Assembly: GCA_040954595.2 (NCBI GenBank)
Contig: CM082583.2
Coordinates: 7,130,001 to 7,194,000 of the forward strand
Reading direction: 5' to 3'
Origin: Balanoglossus misakiensis
Lineage: Eukaryota; Hemichordata
Length of the DNA: 64,000 bases
Positions 26,755 to 41,220 of the stretch are shown here, piece by piece (position 1 is the first letter of the stretch; the number at the start of each line of letters is the position of its first letter). Made by a program: the position numbers and the translations under genes. Under the pieces are notes generated by a model. That model saw only the letters and a program-made list of their open reading frames with translations, was not told the origin of the DNA and did no database searches.

Positions 26755-26950
26755 CATTCATTAAATCCAGGTCACGCTTTGATCGAATTCCTAATCAGTT
26801 GCTCGCCGAAGATTAATGACACGGCAGATGCAAATGAAGAATATTCATATTAATTTATTCGTTCGTTTACATAGCATCACTTCTATCTGAACATCTGTCA
26901 TGGGCCATAATATTCAAATCAAGCCAATACGCAATTTCGGGAAAAGTTAA
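26755..26950. promoter_or_regulatory. Candidate enhancer: POU octamer plus homeodomain motifs
   Basis: A perfect octamer ATGCAAAT sits at 26828-26835. AATATTCATATTAATTTATT follows immediately, and GATTAATG, CATTAAAT and TTAATGAG lie nearby. The combination of an octamer with TAAT cores is typical of neural enhancers; the function is inferred. Confidence 0.3.
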
Positions 26951-29720
26951 TGAGGGTCAGAGCTTACCTCATTCCGACATAATTGCGAAACTGCAAACTC
27001 CTCTATTAGTATTCAGCGGAGTGGCGCGAATAATGTACATAGTCGGCTATTAAGGTTTCAACTAAGTCATCTTTGATAAACACTTCACATACTGTGTTGT
27101 CCCTTATTTTAAGCGACTGTTGATTTTCATCAGTGCTCATTTTATTGGAAAAAAATCAAATTGCAATATTTTCACGGTTTAATGGAATGCGCACGGAGAG
27201 TGACAATGCTAATCAAGTGCGGGCAAATGACCATTTGCCAATTATATAAAGTAATTGCATATTCCAAAAGGGCCAGGTCCAGTCGCACTTTCATCGTTCC
27301 CTGGTCATGATCTCACTCTGTACGGCGAAGATGACAGAGATACCTCTGTCTTGTTTTAGTGCAGAACGATAATTTTAGTCATGGCGACCCTGTCTTCTAT
27401 GATAAGGCCACACATATTGGTCTTCTTGCAGACGATCGTTTATTATAGGTCTACAGATGTCCTGACAGTGACAATCAGCGGCCATGTTGGATCACTGCAC
27501 CGTCACAGAGACAAGGAGACACACCCTGCGAAAAAGAGAGACGATATGACAGAGTTAGCGCCTAAAATTACGAAACTGTGATGTTGTGGACATTTGCTGT
27601 GAAAAAAAGATGTACAGTTCCGAGTGTTGAGCCACCTGAAAAAAATATGACGTCAGAGTGGTTGTGTTTGTGAACGATGATTCGCGAAGTTAACGAACGA
27701 CAATCGGCATCGCTCTTTACAAAATATCCGTGGCCCAGGACTCCCGCGATTGTAAACAAAGTTTCGCCGCGGTCGCGGTGGACTATATGATGGGACACAG
27801 ACGAAGGAACAGAGTTGTAAACGGCCAGCTGCATCGACAGCGCGACTACCCGCGAAAACAGAACTTGGTGGCTTCAAAATTCGTGCAACACGATCGGGGG
27901 AAGAATCGTTTCCGCTGAAAGAGATTATTTCTAAAATCGGTATTGAGAAGAACTTTAATTTGGTTGGGTTGGTTTATAAACACGGTTTGAAATTCGTTAT
28001 TTTGATGAAGGCTGTTTAATTACAGAGGTGGTAAGGGCCACGTTTCTACACGCTTCGCCCCCCCCCGCCTCCTCCTGTCTTCCACACGGTATACATGCAG
28101 TATATTAGGTACATATACAGATACATGTATGTGCGTTAGAAAACGCAGCGCGGTGGTGTTCGGTGAATAGACAAGACCATTTACACACATGACTACATTC
28201 GTGTGATTTATATCTATTCTCTTATCAGAGGCTTAGACACGAAACTCGACTACTTACACAGTTTCTCATCGTAGTTTACATAGCATAATCCTCCCAGTGA
28301 CAGCTAGTCCATTCCAACTCTCTATTATTTCACCCTCTGACCCGAGTGGTCGATCACAAGAAGAGAAAAAAAAATCGTTCGCTCACGCGTTCAAAACACT
28401 ACCGTCGTAAACTTCTGGTGTTCCGCGATTCAAGTATCATTATAGTAAAAAAATCGCGAGGTTTCTATCAATCATTTTGAGCACAGTGTTTTAAAAAGTA
28501 TGGCACTTACGTTTGCCAAACCATCGCCGTGGATAGTAAACGCGGTTTTCATAGTAGCGGAAGGTCCGCTTGACATTTGATTCTAAGAACATCCCGTCAA
28601 GTGCGAGTAATTGAAAATGTCATTTTCTGTACAATTTTCTAAGCGAGGACCGGCATAGATCTTGCGATAAATCGCTGTTGTTAAGTTCTACCAGTTACAT
28701 AAAATCACTTCCCCACCGAAAAAATAATCCAAAGACGATAGGATAAAAGTCTTACTTTTGAACTATTTGAGATCAACGCGTGAAAACTATAAACTATAAG
28801 GCCCGGCACGCCGGTTTTTCAAGTCAAGTCATCCGATCGAGCGTTCTTTGGAATACCCGGGTGATATTTCACCACCGTTCCCGTCTCTGTCTCAGATAAG
28901 CGACATCGAAGTTCCAGGTTCGTCACGGCCACCGTCGGAGATATAAATTCATATTTTTGATTCGACAGTTGATTTACGCCGCGCGTATTCACCACCACGC
29001 CGCCAAGTGATATTTTATGGGAAAGCATCCATGCGGGGTCCTTGCAAGGTACATATATTTGATTTTAATCTGTGAAGGATCAGTGATGAGACGTTTTATT
29101 GTGCGCTCACTGATAAATATCACTTTGCGATGTGCCAGTTACGTTGATTGAAATATAATTACTTCGTAGATGAAATTGACACCTCTCGCAAGCGTGCTAA
29201 CAGTAAGTACCGCGGAGGATAAAAATCGACGCACGAACCAAAAGAACATTCTGCGCATGTGCCACGCTCCCTCCACTCCCCGCCGCCGCAGTACCCGTAG
29301 CGAACTTATCCCCGGTTCGGATCGACGTGCACATATCACAGAAAAGAAGCGACGCACCCTGTATCATTTACAGATCATGCAAATTTCGCGCGCTGCTGAC
29401 CACATCTGTCCAGACAATCAATCGCTCCAAATTGAACAAACCATCGCCGTTCAGTCTGATCATTCTGAACTTAAACAACCGAAGAAAGTTAGCGAGATTG
29501 ACGGTAATCCTCACCGATGATATCCGGGGAATTCTCAAAAAATCCACGAGCGGTAATTAATAAAGGCTCTCGTGATAGTACGAGTTGCAATAAAACAAAT
29601 GGCGAAGTAGTAAAACAGTTCTGCCTATAAAATAATAATCGTAATTACCACAACACTAACTCAGAATGACGATAAAGTTATTGCTTCATACGACCAGTCC
29701 GACGGTAGTCGTAGCGTTGG

Positions 29721-29811
<91 letters not shown>

Positions 29812-29812
29812 A
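29721..29812. repeat. (GAT)n trinucleotide repeat, about 30 units
   Basis: A perfect TGA/GAT array of 92 bases. The opposite strand reads as poly-isoleucine, which is not a real protein. The perfection of the array suggests it is young or length-variable. Confidence 0.97.
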
Positions 29813-32800
29813 AGAAAGCGACTAGGGGAAATCTTAAATCTATAGCAAATGGTTTGCAAATAGTCTGAACGTGTTAATACCAGTAAATTGCTCTCACTTT
29901 CCTTCTTTTTGGTCATTAATTTAAAATACAGCTAGTGTGGGGTTTAAGTTCGCGAAATCAAATGCAAGATCGCGATGCCGGTGGATGTGAGGAGGTCCTC
30001 TAAACTGCTCTTCCCTGAACCGGCAGATTGTACCATCGACTGAAACAACACCAGAAGAATACGATAATGAATCGATGAATCATGGTCAATCCGTAACACG
30101 CTTCTACCTCATTGGCAAGTTACCTGAAAACACTGGCAGGGCCATGTTTTGACATGGCGAGTCAACACACCACTTTGCGGCGAACACGTGTTCGGTTTCT
30201 GAAACCCTCTGTTTACGTGTGAACTTTCCCATCGTATTCACTTCACCCAAAAGCATCCAGCTTAATATATTGGCATTTTCAAGAGGGGAAGCGTTGATAT
30301 CAACTTTTAAATATATAAACTCGACATAAAGGGGTAACAAGCACAAGGCTTGAGGTTCAATATGAAACAGCCACACCAGAGATGACAGGCAACGCCAAGA
30401 CAGTTGCGAGCACCGAAGTCTGTGACCGTGCATATACGCCATAACTTTTTTGTTGTCCCCCAGGCTACGGTGTGTAAATTTCTCGGCAAGTGAATCCGAA
30501 CTATCTTTTGATGACGAAATAATGGGAGAGCGACACTATCACCAGCGCCGCAAATGAAGATGAATTTCGTTATTAAGACTAATTACTATTCATGGAAAGT
30601 TGCTTAACAGGTAATTAAGAACAGGTCACGCTGCAGAGACGCTAGGCGATGTTGTCTTACACAAATTAAGATTAATAACGCAAGCAGTGGACGCCTATTC
30701 ATAGCGGGCGATTAAACGAGCGAAGCAAATCAGACCTGGGCTGCACATCATACGAGCCCATAATGGGAAAAGGGGGCGAAGAAAAATATATGGTGCATCC
30801 TGAGAAGTCGTTTATGTAAAACGACCACAGACTAGCAGTAAAAATACAGCAAGGTATTGACTCTAATTTCGAGGCTTGATTTGATTCATTATTCCAATCT
30901 GAGTCCGTTTAGGAAACAGAAGAAATAAATTGCATAACAATTCAGCGGTCCCAGATTAATCTTCGACGCTCTATTCTTCACACTTTTCATATTGTCCATT
31001 GTGTATGAAGTTCGTATCCGCCCCAAGCCTTCGTCCCCCGGGCGCGGCCGGCCACGCGCGCCAAGGTAAACACAGCGCGCATCTGCGCTGCCGAAATCCA
31101 CTGGTAATAACCTTGTGTTTTACATTATCTCGCTATTTCTTGTTTACAATTTCATTATTATCTCTTTTTGGCGTGCTTCGGTTAATTTATCGCGTTGTGA
31201 CTTTCTGAGGGGATCTCCCGCCCAAAGCGATGTGCATTTATTGGCGTAGGTCGTTGTTCAGTCCTGTTTCTGGATCTGTTTCTGCGTGGACGTGAACAGC
31301 TGCCGTCTTTACCCACCATTGACTGTTTGATATTCTTTGTTTATTTCTCGCTTACTAGTTTCTCGCTCTGTCGATTTCATCAACTCTCGTAAATACACGG
31401 TCTCTCGTTGGCGTTGATCCGGGCGATCGGGACTCGCTGCCAACGATTTTGCTTCGTAATGGCCCGTAGTCGCCCGAGTGTAAACAGTACAAAAAATCTA
31501 ACTCCGCGGGGAACACTCGGCCGACCCATTGAAGTCAAGTTGCGTACGAAACACTCAAATAGGAAGGTCAATTTGGCGATTTTTAAAAACTAAGAAACAC
31601 AGTCGAGAAAGAAAAAAAGAGAATACGTGTTTCCGATTGGCTGTGTTTCTTTTAACTTCACAGGTTGTACGACGTCGCAAGATTAATTAACAGAGGAAAA
31701 TGGCCTGAAGGACTCCGTGGAACACTCGACTGTAGCCACATTCATGTAGCGAGCCCGCGGGGCTGAATTCTCCGAACCGGAACTCCCATGGAACGTGCCT
31801 GCCACTGTTTAGAATTCTGTGGCTGTCGCCAAGCCGAGACTACCGTAATATTTCAGTGTTGAATTATTTCAGCCGGGGAAAGTTTATGAGATTTTCCAGT
31901 TAATAGTAAGACTGGTTTTTTAGTCGCTGCTGCACCTGACGCAGTCCATGAATTTTATTTTTCTTGGAGATTTCGTTTTAAATAGACTTGCAGAAGCCCA
32001 GGAGAAGCTTTTTTTTTTGAGTTATGACACTTTAAATTGGGAATCATGAATTTCGATAGAACCATTTAACTGGGCTTAATGAATTTTGCTTCAAGTCTAG
32101 CGTAACATTTACTTCGCTGCCGACCGAGAGATGTACAAGGATGCTCCCCGGGGGGTGACACAGTGTGTCTAGAATCAGTCCACAAATTAAAGTTATACCT
32201 GAAATATGCAAACATTCCCGTGTGCCCATGATTAGTAATTTGCAAAGGTAGGTTTACTTCGATCTGTGCGCCTACACCTTGGGATTCGAGACAATCATAT
32301 ACGGTTTCGAAAGGGGAGGGAAAAAAGCTGAACATCTTTCCATTGTGAAACGGCGTGGTACTTAACTGTCCCTCACTACAAGTGTCGCATAATTTATATC
32401 AGCCACTTGGTGCAGTTGCTAATGGTTGTTTTATTCTTAAATTTTCATCACATAGGCCTAGTTGTTTCAATTGCTTAAAATCTAATGGACTTTTCTTCCA
32501 AGGCTGCGCTTAAATTATACAAATTAATTAGCAATAGGGTGTTTACATTACGAGATTTTCGATTTTTTAAAGAAAATTTGAAATAAACAAAAATTGGTGT
32601 CATGGAGAAAGAAGACAAGCTAGATCAAAGACATATTATTCACAGAATGGGTTTGATGCCCGCAAAATCTTGCATTTTTGAGCCGTGAAATATTAGCCAA
32701 TTTGCATTTAGTTAACAGTCACCAAAAAGTAGCCTGCAGTGTGAGACTGTAGGCAAATCATTTAGTGTCCTGAAAAAATGGTGGGTAAAAATCAAAACCC

Positions 32801-34906
32801 GTAAAAGTTATCTAATCTTCTGCGAGTTTCCTGTTTGAAAGATTTTAGTACATTTGAAAGTGGACCGCGAAGTTGATTCAATTTATGTTTTATTAACCTC
32901 AATGACTTCAGTCCATAAACTTGGCAATGGTCTCGTTCTCGCAACAATGCTTTTTACGGTTGGGGGATCAATTCAGATGGTCTCGCCAGTACCCCGGATG
33001 AGCGGAAACTAATTTTCCTTGGATGGTTCTCAAGTGGGGGAGGAGTATTCCCAGATCTCGTTGTAATTTCTCTCAAAACTATGTTTTTGTGATTACTGCT
33101 GCGGATTTAGCAGACAGAGACGTGGTAATAGCACCTTCGGGGTAGCCCCGGCCATCAAATGCTGCCGGACCTCGGCGCTTCCATTTTCTCTCCCGGAGCT
33201 GCGTTGAAATATTAGTTTATTGCGTATTCAAGGCGCTGGGTGTTAACAGGCCGCGTGCGTCGCCCCTGCCGCTGCGACGCCTAGGGCCAATTGCAACGTA
33301 ACCAGCCTCTCTATCTCTCTCTGCCAACTTCTCACCGTCTGTTTATCTTCATGCTGCGTAAACGGGCAAATTTACCCAAACCGATCCCGAAAATCGCAAG
33401 ACAATGCACAAAATGGCTATTCTATAAATCGAAAAATGATAATACGGAATCTTAAACTTCTAATTGGTTAAATTATCAGGAACCGCGAAGGGTCGGGAGA
33501 GTTCGCCATTTGTTTGGGTAGCAGATACCGAGCATATAATTCTCAGCCGTCAGTGGCGGCTATATCGGAACTTCTTCTAGCAACAAAAAATTATCGAAGC
33601 TCGTTAGGTCAGGATATTTTGTCCGTTGCCGATAGACAATTGTGATAACTAGCACGACAGTCTGCTCAAATGCATATTCCAATTCCCCGGGCACAAGTCT
33701 AGAGTTCTGATGTGATGTGGATAGCGGGTCCCTCAGTGCATTAAACAGCGATCGACGCGGCACCGCCGTCGGTTCTGCATGACTGGCGATACCTACAGCA
33801 CCCTGCGCCTGCATAAACTAACGAAATGTTATCAGTGCCGGCGATCGGCTCTCTTCACTAGCCCTTATTTTCCGGTGTCGCCGCTGGTTCACCTCGGCGG
33901 GGCAGGGTTTATCACGATTCTGTCAGTCCGAGGTGTTTTTCTATTACGGGAGAATGGCTTTCAAATTGTCGAGCCTGTCCTGGGAAGTTTTTTCCCCGAT
34001 CTCAATTATACCTCGACGCCGCTGTTGGGATTAATCCGTGCCTTTTCCGAAGGTACACCGCTTAAATGTCGGCCTACTGTCACCTTAAAGCATCGGTATC
34101 GAAATCCAGACGCAGACGAACCAAAATTAAAAGTTAACACGATGCAAGAATATCCATCTGTCACTCGGAAAGATACCATCGGTCCTGAACAAAAAATAAA
34201 CACGCGAGATCTCGCGTCTGGGGAGACCAAAAATGTGACATTTCGCTGAGTAGTAAGCCAAGAGAATCTTTTCTGTTTCTTGTGCTATAAGTTCGAAGAT
34301 TCAAAACTTAGCATATGAATACTGACAATGGAAAATGGAGAAGAACATTGTCTGATGGATGTATCTTTCGCATGAGTTGAAAGGATCGAAAACATCGTAA
34401 ATTAGCGGAGCGAATTAGAGTAGATATACTTCTATTCGGGTCAAAAGGTGGCCTGATGGTTCACATTGAAAGTTGGAGGCGAGCGAAGGTGCGAGAAGTT
34501 AATGGGTTGGCAATACGCGCTAATAAATGGCGAGCACTGCTCCTACATACATCTCACGCGCCGCTACAGCCGTGGATTCGCCCAGCTCTTGTGGGACTGT
34601 GCATCGTCCCCGATCGGACATGAAACTGCTTTTTTATTCGCGTAAACGACACCGCACACTGAATGACAGGGCAAATTGAAAGTGACAGTTTCTCTAATAA
34701 GAGAAATAACACTGGCATCCCAGGCAGCTGCTCGATATAGTGTTGCCCCTATCTTTATAAAACGTAAACTCTAATGTCACTTTTTACAACTGGCTGTAAA
34801 AATAGTTAACTCGGCAGGGCCTTTTAAACAGCATTTCTTAGTGCCTTCAATTTTAGGGTCACTTTGGTTTTATAATGATTTCTTTTATTTATCTGACCCA
34901 GATCCA

Positions 34907-34923
34907 TTATATATATATATATT
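34907..34923. repeat. (AT)n microsatellite
   Basis: Short perfect AT alternation, about eight units. Confidence 0.85.
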
Positions 34924-36906
34924 CAGTTTTTGGACTATATGAATTTAAATGTGAATCTTAGAGGGTGGGTGTGGTTGGGGTTTTTTTCTAGCACAATCCG
35001 AAAATATTCACTCTTTACTTGAAAGTCAAATTTAACAATGTAATTATATAAAATTTAACAACAACGATACTTTAACCATTGTTTCGGAACATTTTTCCCT
35101 CAACAGCTAAATTTGTTTTGCCATTAGTCGAATCGATCAATTCCTGAGCCCTTGCAGCGATGCCGTGTCACGTTCTCGCACACCTTTCAATTTGTTCCGG
35201 CGAAACAAAATATCTCCGATACACGGCACAGTACAATGGCGATGATGCCAAACCCGCCAATCCTTACGCTCATACAGAACAACAATATCTTCGGTCTTCC
35301 CACTCGCTGTATAGACGTTTTCATTGTTTGCCAACATCCCAATAGCCGCTATATAGATAGCGCTGCGCCACATACTCGACTCCATGCATACCGAGCGCGC
35401 CAAAAAAACATTAACTTATAATTGTGGAAGTTACGTCTGAAGCGTAAACGCGTGTCATCTTTATAGTGGCCATTCATTATGCTTTAACAAATCTATCCCA
35501 ATTTTACGCCCGGTAAACCCGCCATCAGATTGTGCATATTTGGGGGGTTTTCCATTTTCGACTTTAAGCCTAAATTATGAATCTGGAATCAGTGCTATAA
35601 GGTTGGAGCATTAACGTTTTAACAGTCGTGAAACGGAACACATAATCACTTGCGCCGGGTTATTATTTTCGTCTCATTTGTTAGTCGCACTTCACATATA
35701 TATGACTCTATTCACTTTAAGTGGGTGTACCGCATTTTACAGAGTTAAAAATGACGTTGGTACCCTCTTAACACAACACTTTCTCCTGTTCAGTGGAGTT
35801 TCTGGGTTAGTTATTCAGTGGATGATCCTCCGCTTAACGCCGACGATAGAGCTAATCCCAAGAGTTTTGATCAAAATTGCACCAAAAGAATCGGAAAAGC
35901 GACCATTTAAGAAAAACCGACAGGTTTTATTCACTGTTTTTATCGCGCTTTCCTGCAGACTACTCGGGGGATGTCACTAGAATCGGCCACTTCCTACCAA
36001 ACATATAATTACATCGAAGACGGGGATAGTGCATATTCCATATATATCATTAAGAGAAGTCATTCGAAAAAAAGACAATTTTCTAATTAGGCGATACCGA
36101 TATGTGCATTAGGTGCCGTCCGCGGGTTTCTTGGAAATGGACAGCAATGAATAAATCTGCGCGCCCAAATGAAATTACCATGACAACGGCAACCCGTAAC
36201 AAATAAACTCACTTTGCGAGCCCCAGTCGATTTATTTTTTATCCTCCGTACGTCGTGGGTGACAGTCGCCTTTTTAGGGGTAATGGCGGAGAAACCATAC
36301 TCCTCGGATTTTTGATCCATTGTTGCTCCGTTCAGTTGGCAATTTCTTTCTTTTATGCGGAGGGGAAAGTTCGGGGAAAATGAGAATAATTCAATGGACC
36401 CTTTCGCTTCAAATGGCGTTTGGCGGATATGTACGCCCCGACTCCGCTCCTTTGGCGAGTGAACACGCAGTCTTAATGCATTAAATTTGTCGAACACAGC
36501 CCCGGTGCAAGAGTATACAAAATGCGACTCGAATCGCAGTCGGCATTCCGTTTTCAGACCATTGTTTGTCGTCGAAGCGCTCTCACGCCGAGGAGACGTT
36601 CTCAGAGTGCGGCTTTGTTCGGCGACGTTGTCGAAGGAAACTGGTTCTTCGCTTAATAAGTGCACGGAAAAACGGGGAGATCCTAATATCGTCTTTGGCA
36701 TTTCAATGGTAGGTGAACGCGTCCCGCAGAACGTCTACTGTCGGCCCTTTTAAAACCAGACGTTTCATCGACACTTACAATAACGCTTTAAACTTTCCTT
36801 TTCCGTACACTTGGCGCGTTTTCTAATTCACTCATACACTTTTGAAGGTTAAAATCACTGCTTATATGACATGGTTCAAGTTACGATTAATGTGAAACTT
36901 AAGAAA

Positions 36907-36940
36907 TGATGGATGGATGGGTGGATGGATAGATGGATGA
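36907..36940. repeat. (GGAT)n microsatellite
   Basis: GATG/GGAT tetranucleotides with GGGT and AGAT variants. Confidence 0.88.
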
Positions 36941-39900
36941 AACTCTCCACTTTTACAAGAAATTCAATTAATATCCTTTCATAATGTGAGATAGAGGCGC
37001 GAATGTTCACTTGCTATGGCAGCATTGGCCATGGCTTTGCTTGGGAAATTGATATCACAAAAAGTGTGGAAATCGCGAGATAATATGAATAGAAAGTGTT
37101 TTCAGTGGTTCTAAGGAGGCAGTTTAAAATAGCAAACGCCAGTTAATTTTTGGTTTGAGAGAAATCTGTTTGGAAAAAAAAGAACGCCTTTTCACCAGGA
37201 TCCGAAAAGTCCAAACTGAATACGGAGAGCGGCTCTGCGTTCATTTCCTACGTCGCCACTTCCTGAATGACGGGGGCACTCCTCTCGCTTGAGCATATGC
37301 CATTGTTTGCAAACCTTTTTGCGCGCTTTAAATCACTTCAGTTTTCAAAAAATGACTTCCTTGATTTAATTTTGACTTTTTTGTGAATGCGGGCTGTGTA
37401 TAAAAGGTTATTGATGGAAACCACTCTCACGGCTCGCCAGTGTCAACGGTGAATTGACGGGGAAAATATCTAATACAACCGGTCTTCTCGAGCCGTTTTC
37501 ACGTTCGCACACACACACAAAATATATATGAAAAGGCGATCACCGTTTAAGGACAGACTGAAATATCTGTTGCAGTTTAGTGTATTGCCTTGACTAACGA
37601 CTTCGGCAATTTAGGCGGGAAAGTTGGTATGCCGTGCGGTGACGAAACGAAGTGGGGGAAATTTCAGTGGAATCCCTATGGGAGCGTCTGGTTCACACTT
37701 GTAGACCTCATATACACCGTATCTCATCACAAAACATATATACCAGTGTTTGATGCCAAGCTACCTCTGTTTGTTCGTGATTTCTTTACAGCCACAAAAG
37801 TTTGCTGGCATAAACCGTAAATAAATTTGATTTTTATCCAGTTGAGAATCTCAGGCAAAACGAAGCCGCCGGGAAGGAGGTCATTTGACGAGTCGTGTTG
37901 TGGTTGCGTTCGTCACACCATCACTCAAGTCAATTTTTGTGCAATTCAGTTTTGTCTTAAGGAAGCACAGTTCGTTTACTACAGGGTGTTATTTTGTCCC
38001 ACCATTCGCCAAAGTCACAAAGGGATGAGTGAGCAGAAAAGTGGCTTTCTGTCAAAAGACTATTAATTCTGCGTTTTGAACACTGGTCAACGAATCGCGC
38101 TTTCGCCGTCTCCGGTGATGCGCGCAGGTTCACGGGAGGAGCCCGGGGCGCCACACGCGCGCGCGCACGACGAGGAAAAATTTGACAGGGATATCGATGT
38201 CCGGCGATACGGGCAGTGGGCCGGCGGCGGGAGTAACGAATTTGGAATGGTGAAATGAATAAGTGTGACGTAGGTTGTCGATTTTAGGATTCATAACCCT
38301 AGGGGCTATGCGTCACTCTTTACGACAATAACAGGGAACTTTCCTGAACCCACAAATGGATCGTGCATGGCTTTAGCCAGTGGCTACAAGTCACAGACAC
38401 GACCGGCTCCGATATGGCCCTTCCAGAATGTAACATATTACAGAGAATTGCAAACGTTAAGATTTGGCTGAAATAAATGAAAGTGTTGGAATCGTAAATT
38501 GCATCTTTGAAATCTACAAGGGGCAAGTACACATGGACAATGAATATTAAAAGAAACAATTGCGAGGAATTAATCACTTAAATGGTGATCACAATTGTAA
38601 AGTAGAACTCCGTAAAATCCCGGGGAATTTTACTTACAGTACTCAATAACATAAAAGTAAAAATAATATCCTTAAGTTATAAAATCCAGTCATTTAAATT
38701 GACTCTTAACATCTCCTTGCTAATAAAAACAATGAAATTTATTCCATGAAATAATTTCGAAAAAAATAAAAAAAATTCAAAACTCACCTCTCAATAATCT
38801 AAGTTCAGAGCAACAGTGCGTCACGAATTCGGCGAAGTGACATAAATCCTCAACTTCCACAGTCGTAATAATGAGAATGTTTTGTGGTAAAAAGGGAAAA
38901 CGACGAGGAATAACTGTAATCGGGGCGTTCGGCTTCACCGCTATTTCGTAAATCTGTCTATAATTACAATCCTGGGCGTCGACCGAGGAAGATCTTTATG
39001 TCCCCGAAAAATGATAATTATGAGCGAATATTCTGTATTCGACAACAGGTCTTTATCTCATCTCCGCCGACTGCAAACATGGCCGCCATATTTTCAACTC
39101 TCTTCGCCGTCACCCACGGCTACAGTCCGTTGGATATTTTGGTGGTCCTTTATTTTCCTTCCGCGGTGATCGCTCGCTCCGTCCCTCGGCGACTAAATCG
39201 CGTTTTTTCCGCTTTCTGCGACTTTTATCTCCGAGCAAGTGTGAAGGATCGCTGTTTCCAATTGTTATAAATGCATGTACTCGGGGCATATTTGTGCGTA
39301 ATCTCGTTACCCAATGTGACGTTTTATTTAACTATATATTCCAATATTAAGCTTAATATGATTGTGTATGAGCCCGGCTCGGAGGTAGTCGCTGGCGTGA
39401 TCTTCGGTTATAGTACTGATTGTCCGTTCATTGATGTACAGGTTAGCAGTAAATTTGATGCTAACCAACGTCGTTGTCTCTATGCCATTTGTGCCACGCC
39501 AATTATATTAGGCGTCTATTAAGCCAATGCAGGCAAAATGAACTGTTTTATTATATTTATTACATTAATACTACTACAAGTTGAAATATCAACCGAGCGC
39601 CGGGAATGATAATCGTTTTAAATGAATCAGTTTATCTTTATAAATAAACGACAGTCAAACAGTGGGGCAATTCTCTGTATTTGTTGTGTGGGGGAGAGAA
39701 AACGCAGAAAGCAGGCGACCTCTACAACGAAATTTCAAAGGAATCCCATCTCGGCGTACGTGTTTGCACTACACTGCGTATAATGATGTTGAAATTTCTG
39801 TTTGGAAACAAAAAGTGTCCCTGGTTAATTGAAAGTGATCGTAATCCTTAATTCATTTCAGAATACATCCAGCGAGTTAAATTATAGTTTTATTGCGCCC

Positions 39901-41181
39901 ATTGATGTTGAAATCGATGAGAAGAGGCCTCATACGGCGAACTGGGATCCCGCTTCATTGTCTCGGCGCGCATTGTTACGGGGATGGCTATTTCATTTTT
40001 TTTCAACAGGGGCTGTTTGAGGTTGATTCCTTTGTGAGCGATGATAGAGCGGCAGACATCCTCCTCTAGGTAAATATCACCGACCGACAACAACTGCGAG
40101 GCGAAATCGCGCTTAAACTTAAACCTTCCACACAATCGCGCTGTCATTCGCGGGCAAACTTTTTCCGCTCCCGTTGAACCCGGCCACTTTTATGCCAGCA
40201 TTATACCTTTTTCACGGTTCAGCTATAAAAATAAATTCAATAACACATTTATCGCTTACTGAAGTGAAAACCTCTTTCAAACTCACCATAAAATTCCGCC
40301 TCTTGGATTCATCATCTCCGTTAATGGCACAGAAGTTGAATAAATGTATCTGCAAGTAATGCGGAAAAAAATGATGGATGTTAGAGACATTTGAAAATTT
40401 CAATACTCCACATACATCCTCGTCTTCAATATTTATGACGGCGCTGCAAGTAACGGTTTTCTGTTCCGATTTACCTTTAATAGATTTCGATATTCCTAAA
40501 TCATATATCAAAACGTTAAAGACAAAGGGCGGGAAATTTACACCTGTCTGGTGTGAGAAAAGTCGTGATCTTTTTAATGGCGAAGTTCATCAAATTCTAG
40601 ACAGACGTGTTAATTGAATAAAATATTTTTTTTATCGGAAATTCAAGAATTTGAAAAAAAAATACAATGAGACAAAGTGTGATAATTTGATATTGGCTGA
40701 TAGTGACGCTCGGTCAAATATTAAATAATAATATTTTCCATGGCAACCAGTTGCGCTTCACATTGACAATCATAACTGATATTTTAAAATATCCTCGGGT
40801 AAAAATATTGTGCAGTGTGCAAAAGAAACTTATCTAGTAATATAGTGACAGGGGTAAGGTGTTGCATATTTCCGAAGAAACAGCTCAATTTTAATGCAAT
40901 TTCTTTAGGACATCTTTTGGGGGCGTTTGAGCCAAAAGTACTAGGCGACAGTCGCGGTCGAGCCCTCGATTGATGGACTCGCTAAATTTAGACACGGGAT
41001 TGAAACAGATATAACAAGCAGGTGATTGGAAACGGACAATAGAATCTTGCAAGCAACTGTAATCCGAGCGTAAACGTCGTGCCGACAAACAACACACATA
41101 TAAACACCAATTTCGTCGACGAATTATCGTCCATAGAAATTGGCGTTGTTTCCTGGCGAAACCTACACAATGGCCTGGCGG

Positions 41182-41220
41182 GAGAGATAGAGAGAGAGAG
41201 AGAGAGGGGGGGGGGGGGAG
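41182..41220. repeat. (GA)n followed by a G run
   Basis: GAGAGA dinucleotides run into 13 or so G. It is purine-only on the + strand. Confidence 0.9.

Noticed and set aside
29170-29520. 116-codon basic frame, considered as a possible DNA-binding exon
   Set aside because: No zinc finger, homeodomain or bHLH residues in order, and both alternate frames are also open.
29686-29916. Minus-strand frame with a long isoleucine run
   Set aside because: It is only the translation of the GAT microsatellite.
33779-34249. 156-codon plus-strand frame
   Set aside because: No recognisable domain, signal peptide or convincing splice context, and a competing frame runs on the other strand. Kept as intergenic.
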